Source: Beijerinckiaceae bacterium (GTDB lineage: Bacteria; Pseudomonadota; Alphaproteobacteria; Rhizobiales; Beijerinckiaceae). Taken from it: DNA of 64,000 nt. The notes beneath the pieces are model-generated. The model searched no databases. It was given only the letters and a program-made list of their open reading frames with translations, and was not told the origin of the DNA. Both the position numbers and the translations under genes were made by a program. The stretch is from the NCBI GenBank assembly GCA_004564215.1, contig CP024846.1, positions 1,178,001 through 1,242,000 on the forward strand, read 5' to 3'. Within the stretch, counting starts at the first letter, position 1. Every line of letters begins with the position of its first letter. Positions 34,928-43,472 of this stretch are shown in pieces.

Positions 34928-36052
34928 TCAGATTTTCTTCGCCGTCCATTCGACGAGTTCCGAGGCGGCCTGCATAAAGGCTTGATCGAGCGCTTCGACC
35001 GCGGCTGCCGGTTCAACTGCCTTGATCAGCGCCTCGGCCCGAAAGACACGAGAATCTATGATCCGTCCGCTTTGCGCGACGATCTTGGCCGCGAATTCTA
35101 TCTCGGCTTTCGGTGGAGAAGAAAGCGAGATCTGGAAGCTGCGGAGATCGATGAGCAGCTGATAATCATTGCTGAGACCGTCGGAGGCGCGTCCGACGCC
35201 CGACAGAAAATCAGCATTCTCCAAGCTCTGGATGATCTTGGCCTGAAGCAGCTTCGGCACGCTGTCGGCCCATTGCGCATTCTCTAAAAAGGAGCTTTGC
35301 CCATCCTTTGCAACAATCGTGATTCTTTGCGTGTCGTTCCTCACCAAGGTCGTCAGGTCTGCGACGACAAGTTGTTTGCTAGGCTTCTTCGGGGGCGTCA
35401 CGATCACCCGGGGGGCGGCCAGATCGAAGGTGGGGAGAGGGCCCTTTGGCTCGCTGCCGCCGAAGGTTTTCTCAAGCCCGGCGACGATGCCGTCGATCCG
35501 ATTGGAATTGCGGGAAAGTGCGGCGGAGAAGGTATCCAGATTGGTGATCGCGTCGTGAAGCGTATCTGAATTCTCCGAGACAACCTTGTCGATCAGGCCG
35601 AGGACCTGGCGTGCGGACTGCGTCAGATCCTGACCGGCCGAAGCATCGGCGATCAGCATGGGTGGCTCACCCTGGGACGCCGCAAGAACCGGCAATGCAG
35701 CCGAGCCGCCAATAAGTGCAATCGAAGGACTGCCCATCAGGCCTTGAACGTCGATCCGCACTTTGCTGTCGGCGCGGACCGGCGTATTGCGATCGACGGC
35801 GATGGTCACGAAGACTTGCCCTGGGTTCGCTGAACTTAATTGAAGAGCGGTGACTTCGCCGACGTGGATACCATTGAAGAGGACCGGAGCCCCCGCGCGC
35901 AGGCCGGAAACCGGTCCATCAAAGCGCACGCGAAAGACGGAACGCTCGCCGAGGCCGCCCGTGGCATGAAGCCAATAGACGAATCCGAATCCCGCAATTC
36001 CTGTTACCAAGACAAATAGACCGATCAAGACGTAACGTGCGCGCGTTTCCAT
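34928..36052 (-). CDS. MCE (MlaD-like) protein fused to ABC-transport auxiliary lipoprotein domain
   Basis: 374 aa from ATG 36052 (GAGG upstream). An N-terminal membrane anchor (YVLIGLFVLVTGIAGFGFVY) precedes the MCE domain (about 38-115: VRFDGPVSGLRAGAPVLFNG, DVQGLMGSPSIALIGG). A coiled middle region follows. From about 225 on, the sequence resembles the auxiliary component PF03886/PqiC (KQLVVADLTTLVRNDTQRIT; LLQAKIIQSLENADFLSGVG). In most systems these are two separate proteins. It probably binds and passes phospholipids across the periplasm with the adjacent MlaE and MlaF. Confidence 0.85.
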   Translation of the reverse strand: METRARYVLIGLFVLVTGIAGFGFVYWLHATGGLGERSVFRVRFDGPVSGLRAGAPVLFNGIHVGEVTALQLSSANPGQVFVTIAVDRNTPVRADSKVRIDVQGLMGSPSIALIGGSAALPVLAASQGEPPMLIADASAGQDLTQSARQVLGLIDKVVSENSDTLHDAITNLDTFSAALSRNSNRIDGIVAGLEKTFGGSEPKGPLPTFDLAAPRVIVTPPKKPSKQLVVADLTTLVRNDTQRITIVAKDGQSSFLENAQWADSVPKLLQAKIIQSLENADFLSGVGRASDGLSNDYQLLIDLRSFQISLSSPPKAEIEFAAKIVAQSGRIIDSRVFRAEALIKAVEPAAAVEALDQAFMQAASELVEWTAKKI

Positions 36053-36059
36053 CGCGACC

Positions 36060-36848
36060 TCAATGTATCGACGCAAGGTTCGAGGCAGGAGCGCGGGCCC
36101 GCTTGCCACGAAAATAAGCACTCACCCAGGGATGATCGCAAGCAAGCATCGCGGCAAGCGACCCGGCCGCGGCCACTTTGCCATCGGCGAGCGCAATGAT
36201 TCTGTCGCAGACCGTGTGGAGACTGTCGAGATCATGGGTGACCATAAAGACGGTCAGGCCGAAAGTCTGCTGCAAGGTTTTGATCAGGGAATCGAATTCG
36301 CCGGCGGCTATGGGGTCAAGGCCGGACGTCGGTTCATCGAGAAAGACGATCTCGGGATCCAGCGCGAGCGCGCGGGCGAGCGCCACCCTTTTGACCATGC
36401 CGCCCGACAGCTCCGAAGGCAATTTTTGCGCATCGTCTGGGCTCAAGCCGACCATCTCAAGCTTCGCGGCGGCGACCTCTTCAAACAATGTTTGCGAAAG
36501 ATTGAGGTGTTCGCGCATCGGAAATTGCACATTCTCCTGTGCCGTCAGCGACGAGAACAGCGCGCCTTGTTGAAAAAGGACTCCCCAGCGCCGTTCCACC
36601 GACCGGATTTCCTCAGGTGTGGCAAGGTCGAGATCCTTGTCGAAGACGGTAATGCTGCCGCGGCGTTTTCGAATCAGCCCGATGATCGTCCGTAGCAAAA
36701 CCGATTTGCCTCCGCCGGAGGCCCCGACGATCCCCAGGATTTCGCCACGCCGAACGTCGAGCGAAATACCATTGAGCACGGTTTGCGTTCCGAATCCGAC
36801 GACGAGGTCACGGACACGAATGATCGATTCTTCGGGCAGGCTACCCAT
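36060..36848 (-). CDS. mlaF: MlaF-type lipid transport ATPase
   Basis: 262 aa with Walker A GASGGGKSVLL, signature LSGGMVKRVALARALA and Walker B EIVFLDEPTSGLD. The GGGKSVL variant and LFQQGALFSSLTAQENV are typical of the MlaF/MceG group. It energises retrograde or anterograde phospholipid transport with MlaE. It sits 3 bp after the permease gene and 7 bp before the MCE gene. Confidence 0.92.
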   Translation of the reverse strand: MGSLPEESIIRVRDLVVGFGTQTVLNGISLDVRRGEILGIVGASGGGKSVLLRTIIGLIRKRRGSITVFDKDLDLATPEEIRSVERRWGVLFQQGALFSSLTAQENVQFPMREHLNLSQTLFEEVAAAKLEMVGLSPDDAQKLPSELSGGMVKRVALARALALDPEIVFLDEPTSGLDPIAAGEFDSLIKTLQQTFGLTVFMVTHDLDSLHTVCDRIIALADGKVAAAGSLAAMLACDHPWVSAYFRGKRARAPASNLASIH

Positions 36849-36851
36849 GCA

Positions 36852-38006
36852 TTACATTCCGATCGAGGCGAAGAAGATCGCAAAGAACCCGTCCAGGACA
36901 ATCACGAAAAAGATCGACTTCACAACGGAGGCCGTCGTCTTCAAACCGAGCGATTCGGCGCTTCCCTTCACCTGCAATCCTTCCGAGCAGGCGATGAGCC
37001 CGATCGCCAACGCCATGAACGGCGCCTTGATCATGCCGACTTCAAAATGCGTTACGGTGACCACCTCTCTAAGGCGACCAATGTAGACAGCCGGGCTCAT
37101 GCCTCCATAGAGCCAAGCCACCAGGCCGCCGCCATAGAGCGCTGACATCGAGCCGATGAAAGCAAGGATGGGCAAGGCGCAAACCAAGGCGACGATCCGT
37201 GGCAGCATGAGGACTTCCACCGGATCGAGGCCCATGGTGCGAAGGGCATCGATCTCCTCGCGCATTTTCATGGAGCCGAGCTCAGCCGTATAGGAACTAC
37301 CCGAGCGTCCGGCAACCATGATCGCAACGATGAGAACGCCGAGTTCTCGCAGCACCAAGATGCCGACCAGATCGACGACATAATCGCCGGCCCCGAATTT
37401 TCGGAAATGAAAAATGCCCTGTTGGGCGATGATGCCGCCAATCAGAAGCGTGATCATGAATATGATCGGGATCGCCTGCCAACCCACCCGATCGAGCTGA
37501 TGGACGCCGGACGCCAAGCGGAAGGAACGCGGCCGAACAAATATACGGGCCGTCGCGCTGCCCAATGCACCCAATAATCCCGACAGCCGGATGAGATCCA
37601 GGCCTAAATCGGTCGTTAGACGGCCGAGATATTCAAGCTTGTCCAAGATCGGATTTGCAGGCCGCCTCGAAGTTGGCTTTTGACGGCCGCAGCCATGAAT
37701 CTCATCGAGCAAGCCGCGAAAGCGGGCGGCAACCTCGACGAGCTCGGCGTCAAATCCATGTGCGGCGAAGTCGCGGGCGGTCCTTTCGAGCAGCCAAGCT
37801 CCGAATGTATCGAGCTCTCCAATGCCGGCAATGTCGATCTCGAGGCGCCGGGATCCTTGAGTTGGAACCTCAAGCGCCTTGACCTTCTGCTCAAGCAAGG
37901 CCGCATGAGCGGCTGTCCAGGAGCCGGACGCCAACAGCTGCAGGCGCTCTTCGGCGCCGCCGCCCTTGAGGATCAGTTCGGGCGCCAATGTTTCGCTCTC
38001 CCACAA
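36852..38006 (-). CDS. mlaE: MlaE-type lipid ABC permease with N-terminal STAS domain
   Basis: 384 aa as drawn from a TTG; another TTG at 37988 is equally possible, so the first residues are uncertain. Residues 15-100 resemble a STAS domain (RRLEIDIAGIGELDTFGAWL). The permease part carries the MlaE family core VHQLDRVGWQAIPIIFMITL, GRSGSSYTAELGSMKMREEI and DALRTMGLDPVEVLMLPRIV. In E. coli the STAS partner (MlaB) is separate; the fused form is frequent in Rhizobiales. First gene of the operon. Confidence 0.9.
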   Translation of the reverse strand: MWESETLAPELILKGGGAEERLQLLASGSWTAAHAALLEQKVKALEVPTQGSRRLEIDIAGIGELDTFGAWLLERTARDFAAHGFDAELVEVAARFRGLLDEIHGCGRQKPTSRRPANPILDKLEYLGRLTTDLGLDLIRLSGLLGALGSATARIFVRPRSFRLASGVHQLDRVGWQAIPIIFMITLLIGGIIAQQGIFHFRKFGAGDYVVDLVGILVLRELGVLIVAIMVAGRSGSSYTAELGSMKMREEIDALRTMGLDPVEVLMLPRIVALVCALPILAFIGSMSALYGGGLVAWLYGGMSPAVYIGRLREVVTVTHFEVGMIKAPFMALAIGLIACSEGLQVKGSAESLGLKTTASVVKSIFFVIVLDGFFAIFFASIGM

Positions 38007-38164
38007 GGCGCGTCGCAGGAGGATTCCCGGCGCGCGGCTCCCTTAGGTTGACTCTTAGACTATGTGCCATCGTGACCCGCGCAAAGTAAAGATGGAAGGA
38101 AGGCAGAACGGAAAGTCGCTTGAATTATCCGCGGCCCAACCAAGCTTACGGGCGTCGTCTCGCG

Positions 38165-39508
38165 TCATAACCCGAACGGATAGGTATCCGGCGCCCCATG
38201 CGGCCGACCGCCCGCCAGCGGGGTCACCGCGCTGGTCTGCTCGAACCACACATAGGCGTCGAACTGTTCGGTGATCACCGCCTCGAAATAATGACTGAGG
38301 AATTCCGTGTCCGGCCGGTAGATGACGCCGATGGCCCGCTCCAGGCGGGGCTTCGACAAGGCATCGCATAATTCGCTTTTGTTGCCCCTTCGCCAATCGG
38401 TCAAGGAGCACTCGACGAACGTCTGACGGAATATGCGCTCATAACTATCAGGCCGCGCGGGATTGATTTGCATGATTTCCATGGGGCCGCCCCAATTGCT
38501 CGCGGCGGCAACCGTCCCACGATCCGTGCCGAAGCCGATCAGCACTGCCGAATCGCCAAATGCCGAGCGGCACGATTCGCCGATGTTGAACTCACCCTGC
38601 CAGCCCATGGCGGTGGCCGCGGCATTGCCGATGTGTGAATTATGCGCCCAGATGATCGCTTTGGCTTCGCCGCCACGCGCGGCGAGCAACCGCGTCAAAG
38701 TATCGAACATGTGGCGGTCGCGCAGATTCCAGGAGTCTTTGGAGCTGCGATACATCAGCCGATAATAATGCTCCGCCGTGCGCACCACACGGGCGTTCTG
38801 CGCGGCATCGAAGAATGAGTCTCCGTCGCGGCGAACATAGACGAGCCGTTTGTCCAGCAGTGCGCGAAGTTCGGCTACAACACCATCCTCGCAAGGGGAC
38901 TTGTCGAGATAGCGCGTCGCGCGGCCATAGAGGGATGGATCATCCTGCCAGGGGGTGAGGCAGCCATACCGGGCACGCGCCAATTTGGCTTCCTGGGGAT
39001 CCACTCGATCGAGATAGGCGAGAACAGCGGCAATGGAATTCCCCAGGCTATAAATGTCGAGGCCTCTGAACTCGGTCCGCGACGCCGCCGGCAGGTTTTC
39101 ATTATGAGCCCGCAACCACTCGATGAAATCATGCACTTCGACATTGCGCCACATCCACGTGGGGAAGCGCGAGAAGGCTTCTTCGGAAGATGGCTCACGC
39201 GCGTGGTGGCGAACGTATCTGTCGATTCGCGCCGCATCGGACCAATCCGCCTCAACCGCAAGGATAGTGAACCCATGCTTTTCGATTAGGCGGCGGGTGA
39301 TCGCCGCACGAGCTCTATAGAATTGCGACGTGCCATGGGTCGCCTCCCCCAGCAAAACGACCTTCGCGTCGCCGAAACGGTCGAAAAATTCGCCGAACTC
39401 CTCCCCCTCGTCTGGCGACGGCAGCGGCTCGCTAGCCGCGCGAACGATTGCAGTTGCCTCGTCGGCACCTCGGGAGCGAAGGGTTTCGGCAACAAGACTG
39501 TCGACCAT
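38165..39508 (-). CDS. Erythromycin-esterase family protein
   Basis: 447 aa. The family signature GEATHGTSQFYRARAAITRR (54-73) includes Glu55 and His58, with EADWSDA following and a second motif IIWAHNSHIGNA. Such proteins are hydrolases; only a few act on macrolides, and most are of unknown role in stress loci. Here it lies beside an HPF-cold-shock fusion, a phosphoribosyltransferase and a PRPP-synthetase homolog, so a macrolide function is unlikely. Confidence 0.85.
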   Translation of the reverse strand: MVDSLVAETLRSRGADEATAIVRAASEPLPSPDEGEEFGEFFDRFGDAKVVLLGEATHGTSQFYRARAAITRRLIEKHGFTILAVEADWSDAARIDRYVRHHAREPSSEEAFSRFPTWMWRNVEVHDFIEWLRAHNENLPAASRTEFRGLDIYSLGNSIAAVLAYLDRVDPQEAKLARARYGCLTPWQDDPSLYGRATRYLDKSPCEDGVVAELRALLDKRLVYVRRDGDSFFDAAQNARVVRTAEHYYRLMYRSSKDSWNLRDRHMFDTLTRLLAARGGEAKAIIWAHNSHIGNAAATAMGWQGEFNIGESCRSAFGDSAVLIGFGTDRGTVAAASNWGGPMEIMQINPARPDSYERIFRQTFVECSLTDWRRGNKSELCDALSKPRLERAIGVIYRPDTEFLSHYFEAVITEQFDAYVWFEQTSAVTPLAGGRPHGAPDTYPFGL

Positions 39509-39586
39509 GACTAACCCTCGCCCCGATTTTTATCGGGAAAGCGAAATTGCCAAATTGGAGCGCGATCCGCAGACTGAAACCGCCAG

Positions 39587-40153
39587 CTAGGCCAAATGAT
39601 GTTTGCCGACCAGACGAACCGTACTGGCCTGCGGCCCCTTTTCCCCAATCTCCTCAACGAACCGGACCTCGGACCCGATCGTCAAATGATCGAAAGCGTT
39701 GTCGAGCACGCTATTGCGGTGAAAGTACACTTCCCCACCGTCGGCGGTTTGGATAAATCCATACCCTTCGCCCGCGACAAATTTCGTGACACGGCCGTAG
39801 CTCTCTTCTTTGTGCAGCTTGACTTGGCCACGCATTTCGCGCACGGCGTCCTCGATTTGGCGCTGAGCCGCTGCGAAGGCATCCTTGATCGCGACCACGA
39901 CATGCTCGTGCTCGGGCGCGTCGCGATGCGTTTTGGTGACAAAAACATCCTTGTGCTGCGGCATGGCGATACGAATATTAATCTCGAACAGATCGCCGTG
40001 CCGATGCCGCGTCGCCGGGACCGTTACCGCCACGTGACAGCTCGTAATTCGGTCACTAAATTTTTCCAGCCGCTGGGCGTGTTTCTCGATTTCCGAGCGA
40101 ATGGATTCCGAGGGCTCGGAATTTTGGAAGGTGATGTCGAGCGGCACTTGCAT
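39587..40153 (-). CDS. HPF/RaiA ribosome-hibernation domain fused to a cold-shock domain
   Basis: 188 aa. Residues 1-100 match the sigma-54 modulation/HPF fold (DITFQNSEPSESIRSEIEKH; a charged ITSCHVAVTVPATRHRHGDL segment). Residues 118-183 are a cold-shock domain with RNA-binding motifs EGYGFI and GEVYFHR. The first domain is expected to sit in the ribosomal A/P site region and the second to bind RNA, so the protein may combine ribosome protection with mRNA handling under stress (inference). Confidence 0.88.
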   Translation of the reverse strand: MQVPLDITFQNSEPSESIRSEIEKHAQRLEKFSDRITSCHVAVTVPATRHRHGDLFEINIRIAMPQHKDVFVTKTHRDAPEHEHVVVAIKDAFAAAQRQIEDAVREMRGQVKLHKEESYGRVTKFVAGEGYGFIQTADGGEVYFHRNSVLDNAFDHLTIGSEVRFVEEIGEKGPQASTVRLVGKHHLA

Positions 40154-40582
40154 CTTATTCTTAGCTCCGAAAGATATTGACGCGCTATCCAGCCCGCGCC
40201 GGCGAAAGCCTATTTGCCTCGGCTAACCCTTGTCGGCTCGGGTGGTTCATAACAATTCGCTGAAGGCTCAAAAATCCGACCCGCTACGCCTTGGCTTGAG
40301 CGCTTGGGCTGGCGCGGCACCGATATAGGCAGATTAATCGATGCCGCGCCTCCAGCCAATGGAGCATAACCAATGGCTGATTGGCTCAACCTATCAGGGC
40401 AAGCCCGCACGGGATTTGAGGGACATCAATGCACTGCCGGAACAACCGCATATTTTGAAAGAGATTGTGGAGGTCGGAAGCGAAGGCTTCATGTAGACTC
40501 TGTCACATTGGTCAGAAACCCTATCGACATGGTCCCCCACTCTGGCCAATTGGCCTCCAACCTCGACGAATAAGGAAAATCA
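40154..40582. other. Intergenic region, 429 bp
   Basis: Contains an imperfect GC-rich hairpin near 40308-40358 (GGCTGG-CGCGGCA with TGCCGCGCCTCCAGCC) and a weak open frame of 66 codons at 40373-40573. The latter has a GGAG ahead of it but no recognisable sequence. The last bases hold the AAGGA of the DUF992 gene. Confidence 0.45.
40373..40573 (+). CDS. Doubtful 66-aa hypothetical ORF
   Basis: It starts MADWLNLSGQARTGFEG with GGAG about nine bases ahead and ends 9 bp before the DUF992 gene. The composition is mixed, with no membrane segment or motif. It may be chance. Confidence 0.2.
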   Translation: MADWLNLSGQARTGFEGHQCTAGTTAYFERDCGGRKRRLHVDSVTLVRNPIDMVPHSGQLASNLDE

Positions 40583-41059
40583 ATGAACATTCGCGCCATT
40601 CTATGCGCGGCGTCGCTCGCCGTTTTGACAACAACCGCGCAAACCGCGGTTGCACAGCCGGGCTTGAAAGTCGGCGCATTGCGCTGCGATGTCGCCGGAG
40701 GCCTTGGTCTTATCGTTTCGTCGAGCAAGGACATGCGATGCGTTTTTACCTCGACCAGGGGATATCGGGAGCGATATTATGGCAGAATTCTTAAATTCGG
40801 CCTCGATATCGGTGCCACCGATCAAGGCGTCTTGGTGTGGGATGTTTTTGCTCCGTCCCAAGGACCCAAGCGCGGAGCGCTCGCGGGTAACTATGTGGGC
40901 GTCGATGCATCGGCGACCGTCGGGGTCGGGCTTGGCGCGAACGCGCTTGTTGGCGGCTCTCACCGCTCGTTTACGTTGCAGCCCTTGTCGGTTCAAGCGC
41001 AAACCGGCCTCGCTCTCGCTGCCGGTGTCGCCTCGCTGACGCTTCGGGCCGGGCACTGA
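40583..41059 (+). CDS. Exported DUF992 protein
   Basis: 158 aa with a good AAGGA site. A signal peptide (MNIRAILCAASLAVLTTTAQ, cut near AVAQ) leads into the DUF992 pattern LKVGALRCDVAGGLGLIVSS, RYYGRILKFGLDIGATDQGV and GNYVGVDASATVGVGLGANA. It is periplasmic or outer-membrane associated; function unknown. The family is largely restricted to alphaproteobacteria. Confidence 0.85.
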   Translation: MNIRAILCAASLAVLTTTAQTAVAQPGLKVGALRCDVAGGLGLIVSSSKDMRCVFTSTRGYRERYYGRILKFGLDIGATDQGVLVWDVFAPSQGPKRGALAGNYVGVDASATVGVGLGANALVGGSHRSFTLQPLSVQAQTGLALAAGVASLTLRAGH

Positions 41060-41092
41060 CCGCGTATTTCCTTCCCGCTAGCAATCTTGCAC

Positions 41093-41782
41093 ATGGAAAA
41101 TAGCGCAACCTTGGCCCGCACCGTCTACATTCCGCCAATCGGCCTTCCGGGGACCTTACAAATCCCTGGCGAGGCCACTTCGCTGGTCGTGTTTGCGCAT
41201 GGCAGCGGTTCCAGCCGTCTCAGCCCCCGAAACATGCTGGTCGCCGGAGAGCTGAACAAGCGCGGCATGGCCACGCTTTTGTTCGATCTGCTGACTGCGG
41301 ATGAGGAGGCGGAGCGGGCCAATGTCTTCAACATTTCCCTTTTGGCCGGACGGGTCGTCGATGCGGTGGACTGGCTTGGTCGAGATCCGCTCACACGACA
41401 GTTTTCGATCGGTCTCTTCGGCGCGAGCACCGGAGCGGCGGCGGCGCTCGTGGCAGCGGCGCAGCTCGGCAATCGCATCAGAGCGGTCGTTTCGCGCGGC
41501 GGGCGCCCCGATCTTGCGGGGGGTGCCGTTCTCGATCGCCTTCATACGCCGACCCTTTTGATCGTAGGCGGCGTCGATTTTCAGGTGATCGAACTCAATC
41601 AAAGCGCATTCGCACGTCTGCGAGGACCAAAGGCACTGGAAATTGTGCCGGGCGCGAGCCATCTTTTCCCGGAGCCGGGCGCGCTGGAAGCGGTGATCGC
41701 CCACGCCGTCCATTGGTTTGAAACCTACCTCACTTCCGCCGATGAGACGAATTCGCAGGGGCAGCAAAGGACCACGGAATGA
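41093..41782 (+). CDS. Alpha/beta hydrolase (dienelactone hydrolase family)
   Basis: 229 aa from ATG 41093; no clear ribosome binding site, and a TTG six bases upstream is possible. The oxyanion region VVFAHGSGSSRLSPRN is at about 32-47, the nucleophile elbow is GLFGASTGAAAALVAAA (Ser), the Asp is near VGGVDFQ and the His is in GASHLFPE. Its stop overlaps the start of the phosphoribosyltransferase (ATGA), so the two are made together. Confidence 0.88.
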   Translation: MENSATLARTVYIPPIGLPGTLQIPGEATSLVVFAHGSGSSRLSPRNMLVAGELNKRGMATLLFDLLTADEEAERANVFNISLLAGRVVDAVDWLGRDPLTRQFSIGLFGASTGAAAALVAAAQLGNRIRAVVSRGGRPDLAGGAVLDRLHTPTLLIVGGVDFQVIELNQSAFARLRGPKALEIVPGASHLFPEPGALEAVIAHAVHWFETYLTSADETNSQGQQRTTE

Positions 41783-42468
41783 GTTTCAGGAACCGCTCCG
41801 ATGCCGGAAGGAAGCTGGCCGCCCGCCTCCTTAAGTATAAGGACCAAAACCCTGTTGTCCTCGCTCTGCCGCGCGGCGGCGTGCCTGTCGGCGCGGAAGT
41901 CGCGGCAGCGCTCGATGCGCCGCTCGATCTCGTTTTAGTCCGCAAAATCGGCGTGCCCTGGCAGCCGGAACTTGCCATGGGCGCCATCGTCGATGGCGGC
42001 ACCCCGATCATTGTGCGCAATGAGGACGTCATACGGCTGGCCGGCGTCGATGAATCTGCGTTTCAAGCCGTCTGCGACCGAGAATTTGGCGAGATCGAGC
42101 GCCGCCGTCGACTCTATGTCGGTGACCGGACTCAGCTCGACGTTAAAGGCCGCTACGCAATTGTCATCGATGACGGCATAGCAACCGGCGCGACCACCCG
42201 CGCCGCCTTGCAGGCCATCCGCTCGCATCAACCCAAGAAGCTCATTCTTGCCGTCCCGGTTGGCCCCCCCGATACGATCGAGGCCATGCGGGAAGAGGCC
42301 GACGAAGTCCTATGTCTGGAAATACACGGAGATTTCGGAGCCATCGGCTACTATTACGATGATTTCCGGCAGACAACCGACGAAGAAGTGATCGATGCTC
42401 TGGCCCTGCGCCGAAAAGCGCACGAAACCGGCGGAGCCTCTGGTGGCCGGCCGACGGTCCGGATTTAG
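41779..42468 (+). CDS. Type I phosphoribosyltransferase
   Basis: 229 aa. ALPRGGVPVGAEVAAAL (29-45) and the PRPP loop VIDDGIATGATTRAAL (about 128-143) define the family; the middle carries an inserted helical hood. Substrate base unknown. The overlap with the hydrolase gene and the nearby PRPP-synthetase homolog and erythromycin-esterase-like gene suggest one uncharacterised nucleotide-linked pathway. Confidence 0.9.
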   Translation: MSFRNRSDAGRKLAARLLKYKDQNPVVLALPRGGVPVGAEVAAALDAPLDLVLVRKIGVPWQPELAMGAIVDGGTPIIVRNEDVIRLAGVDESAFQAVCDREFGEIERRRRLYVGDRTQLDVKGRYAIVIDDGIATGATTRAALQAIRSHQPKKLILAVPVGPPDTIEAMREEADEVLCLEIHGDFGAIGYYYDDFRQTTDEEVIDALALRRKAHETGGASGGRPTVRI

Positions 42469-42483
42469 GGAGGCTCGGCGGGG

Positions 42484-42690
42484 CTACTCTTCGAAGACGG
42501 GCGGAGAGGGCTTTTCATCCGGCCTGGTGTCTTCGACAGGCTCGTTTTCCTCGGCCGGCACCTCTGCCTCGATCTCCACTGGCTCGCTATCGATCAATTT
42601 CGCGCTTTCATCCACATTCTCGTCATAGGATGTGTGCTTGTCCGGCGTTTTAGGGCCGGCCCTGACTTCGCCGCTTGCTGCATGAGTCAT
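42484..42690 (-). CDS. Small acidic hypothetical protein
   Basis: 68 aa from ATG 42690, which has AGGGAG seven bases upstream; the longer in-frame extension has no such site. About a third of residues are Asp or Glu (DENVDESAKLIDSEPVEIEA), with Pro-rich C-terminus; it is probably disordered. It is convergent with the phosphoribosyltransferase gene. No family recognised. Confidence 0.55.
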   Translation of the reverse strand: MTHAASGEVRAGPKTPDKHTSYDENVDESAKLIDSEPVEIEAEVPAEENEPVEDTRPDEKPSPPVFEE

Positions 42691-42745
42691 TGAACATCTC
42701 CCTGTCGTCCCCCGTTTCCGAACCAATGTGGGGCTTGCCATCGCA

Positions 42746-42970
42746 TCAGATTTTTTCGAGCGTGATTTTCGCGTTTTGCAAAAGATCGAGGACATTGTCG
42801 TTAAGGACATCCATCAAGGCGCCGATGCTCGTCGCCTGGTCCAATCGTTCCATCCGCAATTTTTCCCAGGCATCCGCGCAAGCCGTCCCAAAGCTCTCCG
42901 CATCGCGGATGTCGTAGGTGCCTTCGAAAAGCTGCGCCCCGTCGCTGACAATGCGTAATTTGACCTTCAT
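42746..42970 (-). CDS. Small hypothetical protein
   Basis: 74 aa from ATG 42970 with GGAG seven bases upstream. It starts MKVKLRIVSDGAQLFEGTYD and is predicted to have a beta-hairpin followed by two helices (TACADAWEKLRMERLDQATS). It lies 55 bp upstream of the acidic protein gene on the same strand. Function unknown. Confidence 0.6.
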   Translation of the reverse strand: MKVKLRIVSDGAQLFEGTYDIRDAESFGTACADAWEKLRMERLDQATSIGALMDVLNDNVLDLLQNAKITLEKI

Positions 42971-43037
42971 TCGAACGCTCCACATCTGGCCGTCATTTGT
43001 TTATGTCCTGAATTAAACTCAGGTTTCATCCAGGTGA

Positions 43038-43063
43038 CTATTTCCCATGATGATGGGAAATAG
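43038..43063. promoter_or_regulatory. Inverted repeat CTATTTCCCAT / ATGGGAAATAG
   Basis: 11-bp perfect arms with a 4-base spacer, 67 bp upstream of the minus-strand 74-aa gene and 143 bp upstream of chaB. The size and spacing fit a regulator-binding dyad; a short hairpin is the alternative. Confidence 0.5.
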
Positions 43064-43206
43064 CCAGGTCCGTTTACAACGTATTTGCGCAGCATCAATT
43101 CAGTCCGCATCTTGGCCAGCATATCCCATCGACGAAAACGGCTCATGCAAATTATTCCTTAAAACCTGATCCCCTCAGCGGCGGTCGTTCTCGAATAAGG
43201 CTGAAC

Positions 43207-43413
43207 ATGCCGTATCCCTCCAACCACGATCTGCCGCTTTCCGTAAGGGCTCACTTGCCGGAAGGGGCGCAAGACATTTATCGTGCAGCGTTCAACAACG
43301 CCTATGTGAGCTATAGTGGCGACCCGAGGCAGGAAGAGATCGCCCACCGGGTGGCCTGGGCGGCGGTCAAACGGAACTATGTGAAACGGGGCGAGGTTTG
43401 GCTGCGCCGATAG
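43207..43413 (+). CDS. chaB: ChaB-family protein
   Basis: 68 aa. Full match to the ChaB pattern: LPLSVRAHLPEGAQDIYRAA, the acidic/aromatic middle and HRVAWAAVKRNYVKRGEVW. ChaB was named as a regulator of the ChaA cation antiporter, but many homologs occur without chaA in stress loci, as here. It is followed by the APH-like kinase gene. Confidence 0.9.
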   Translation: MPYPSNHDLPLSVRAHLPEGAQDIYRAAFNNAYVSYSGDPRQEEIAHRVAWAAVKRNYVKRGEVWLRR

Positions 43414-43472
43414 GCGACAACGAAGGGCCGCCTGATGTGTTGCTCGCTGAGTTGACCGGAGAGGCGCAGAAA

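Noticed and set aside
38165..39508. Macrolide resistance gene
   Set aside because: Family match is to erythromycin esterase in general, but most members are not resistance enzymes and no resistance or mobile context is present.
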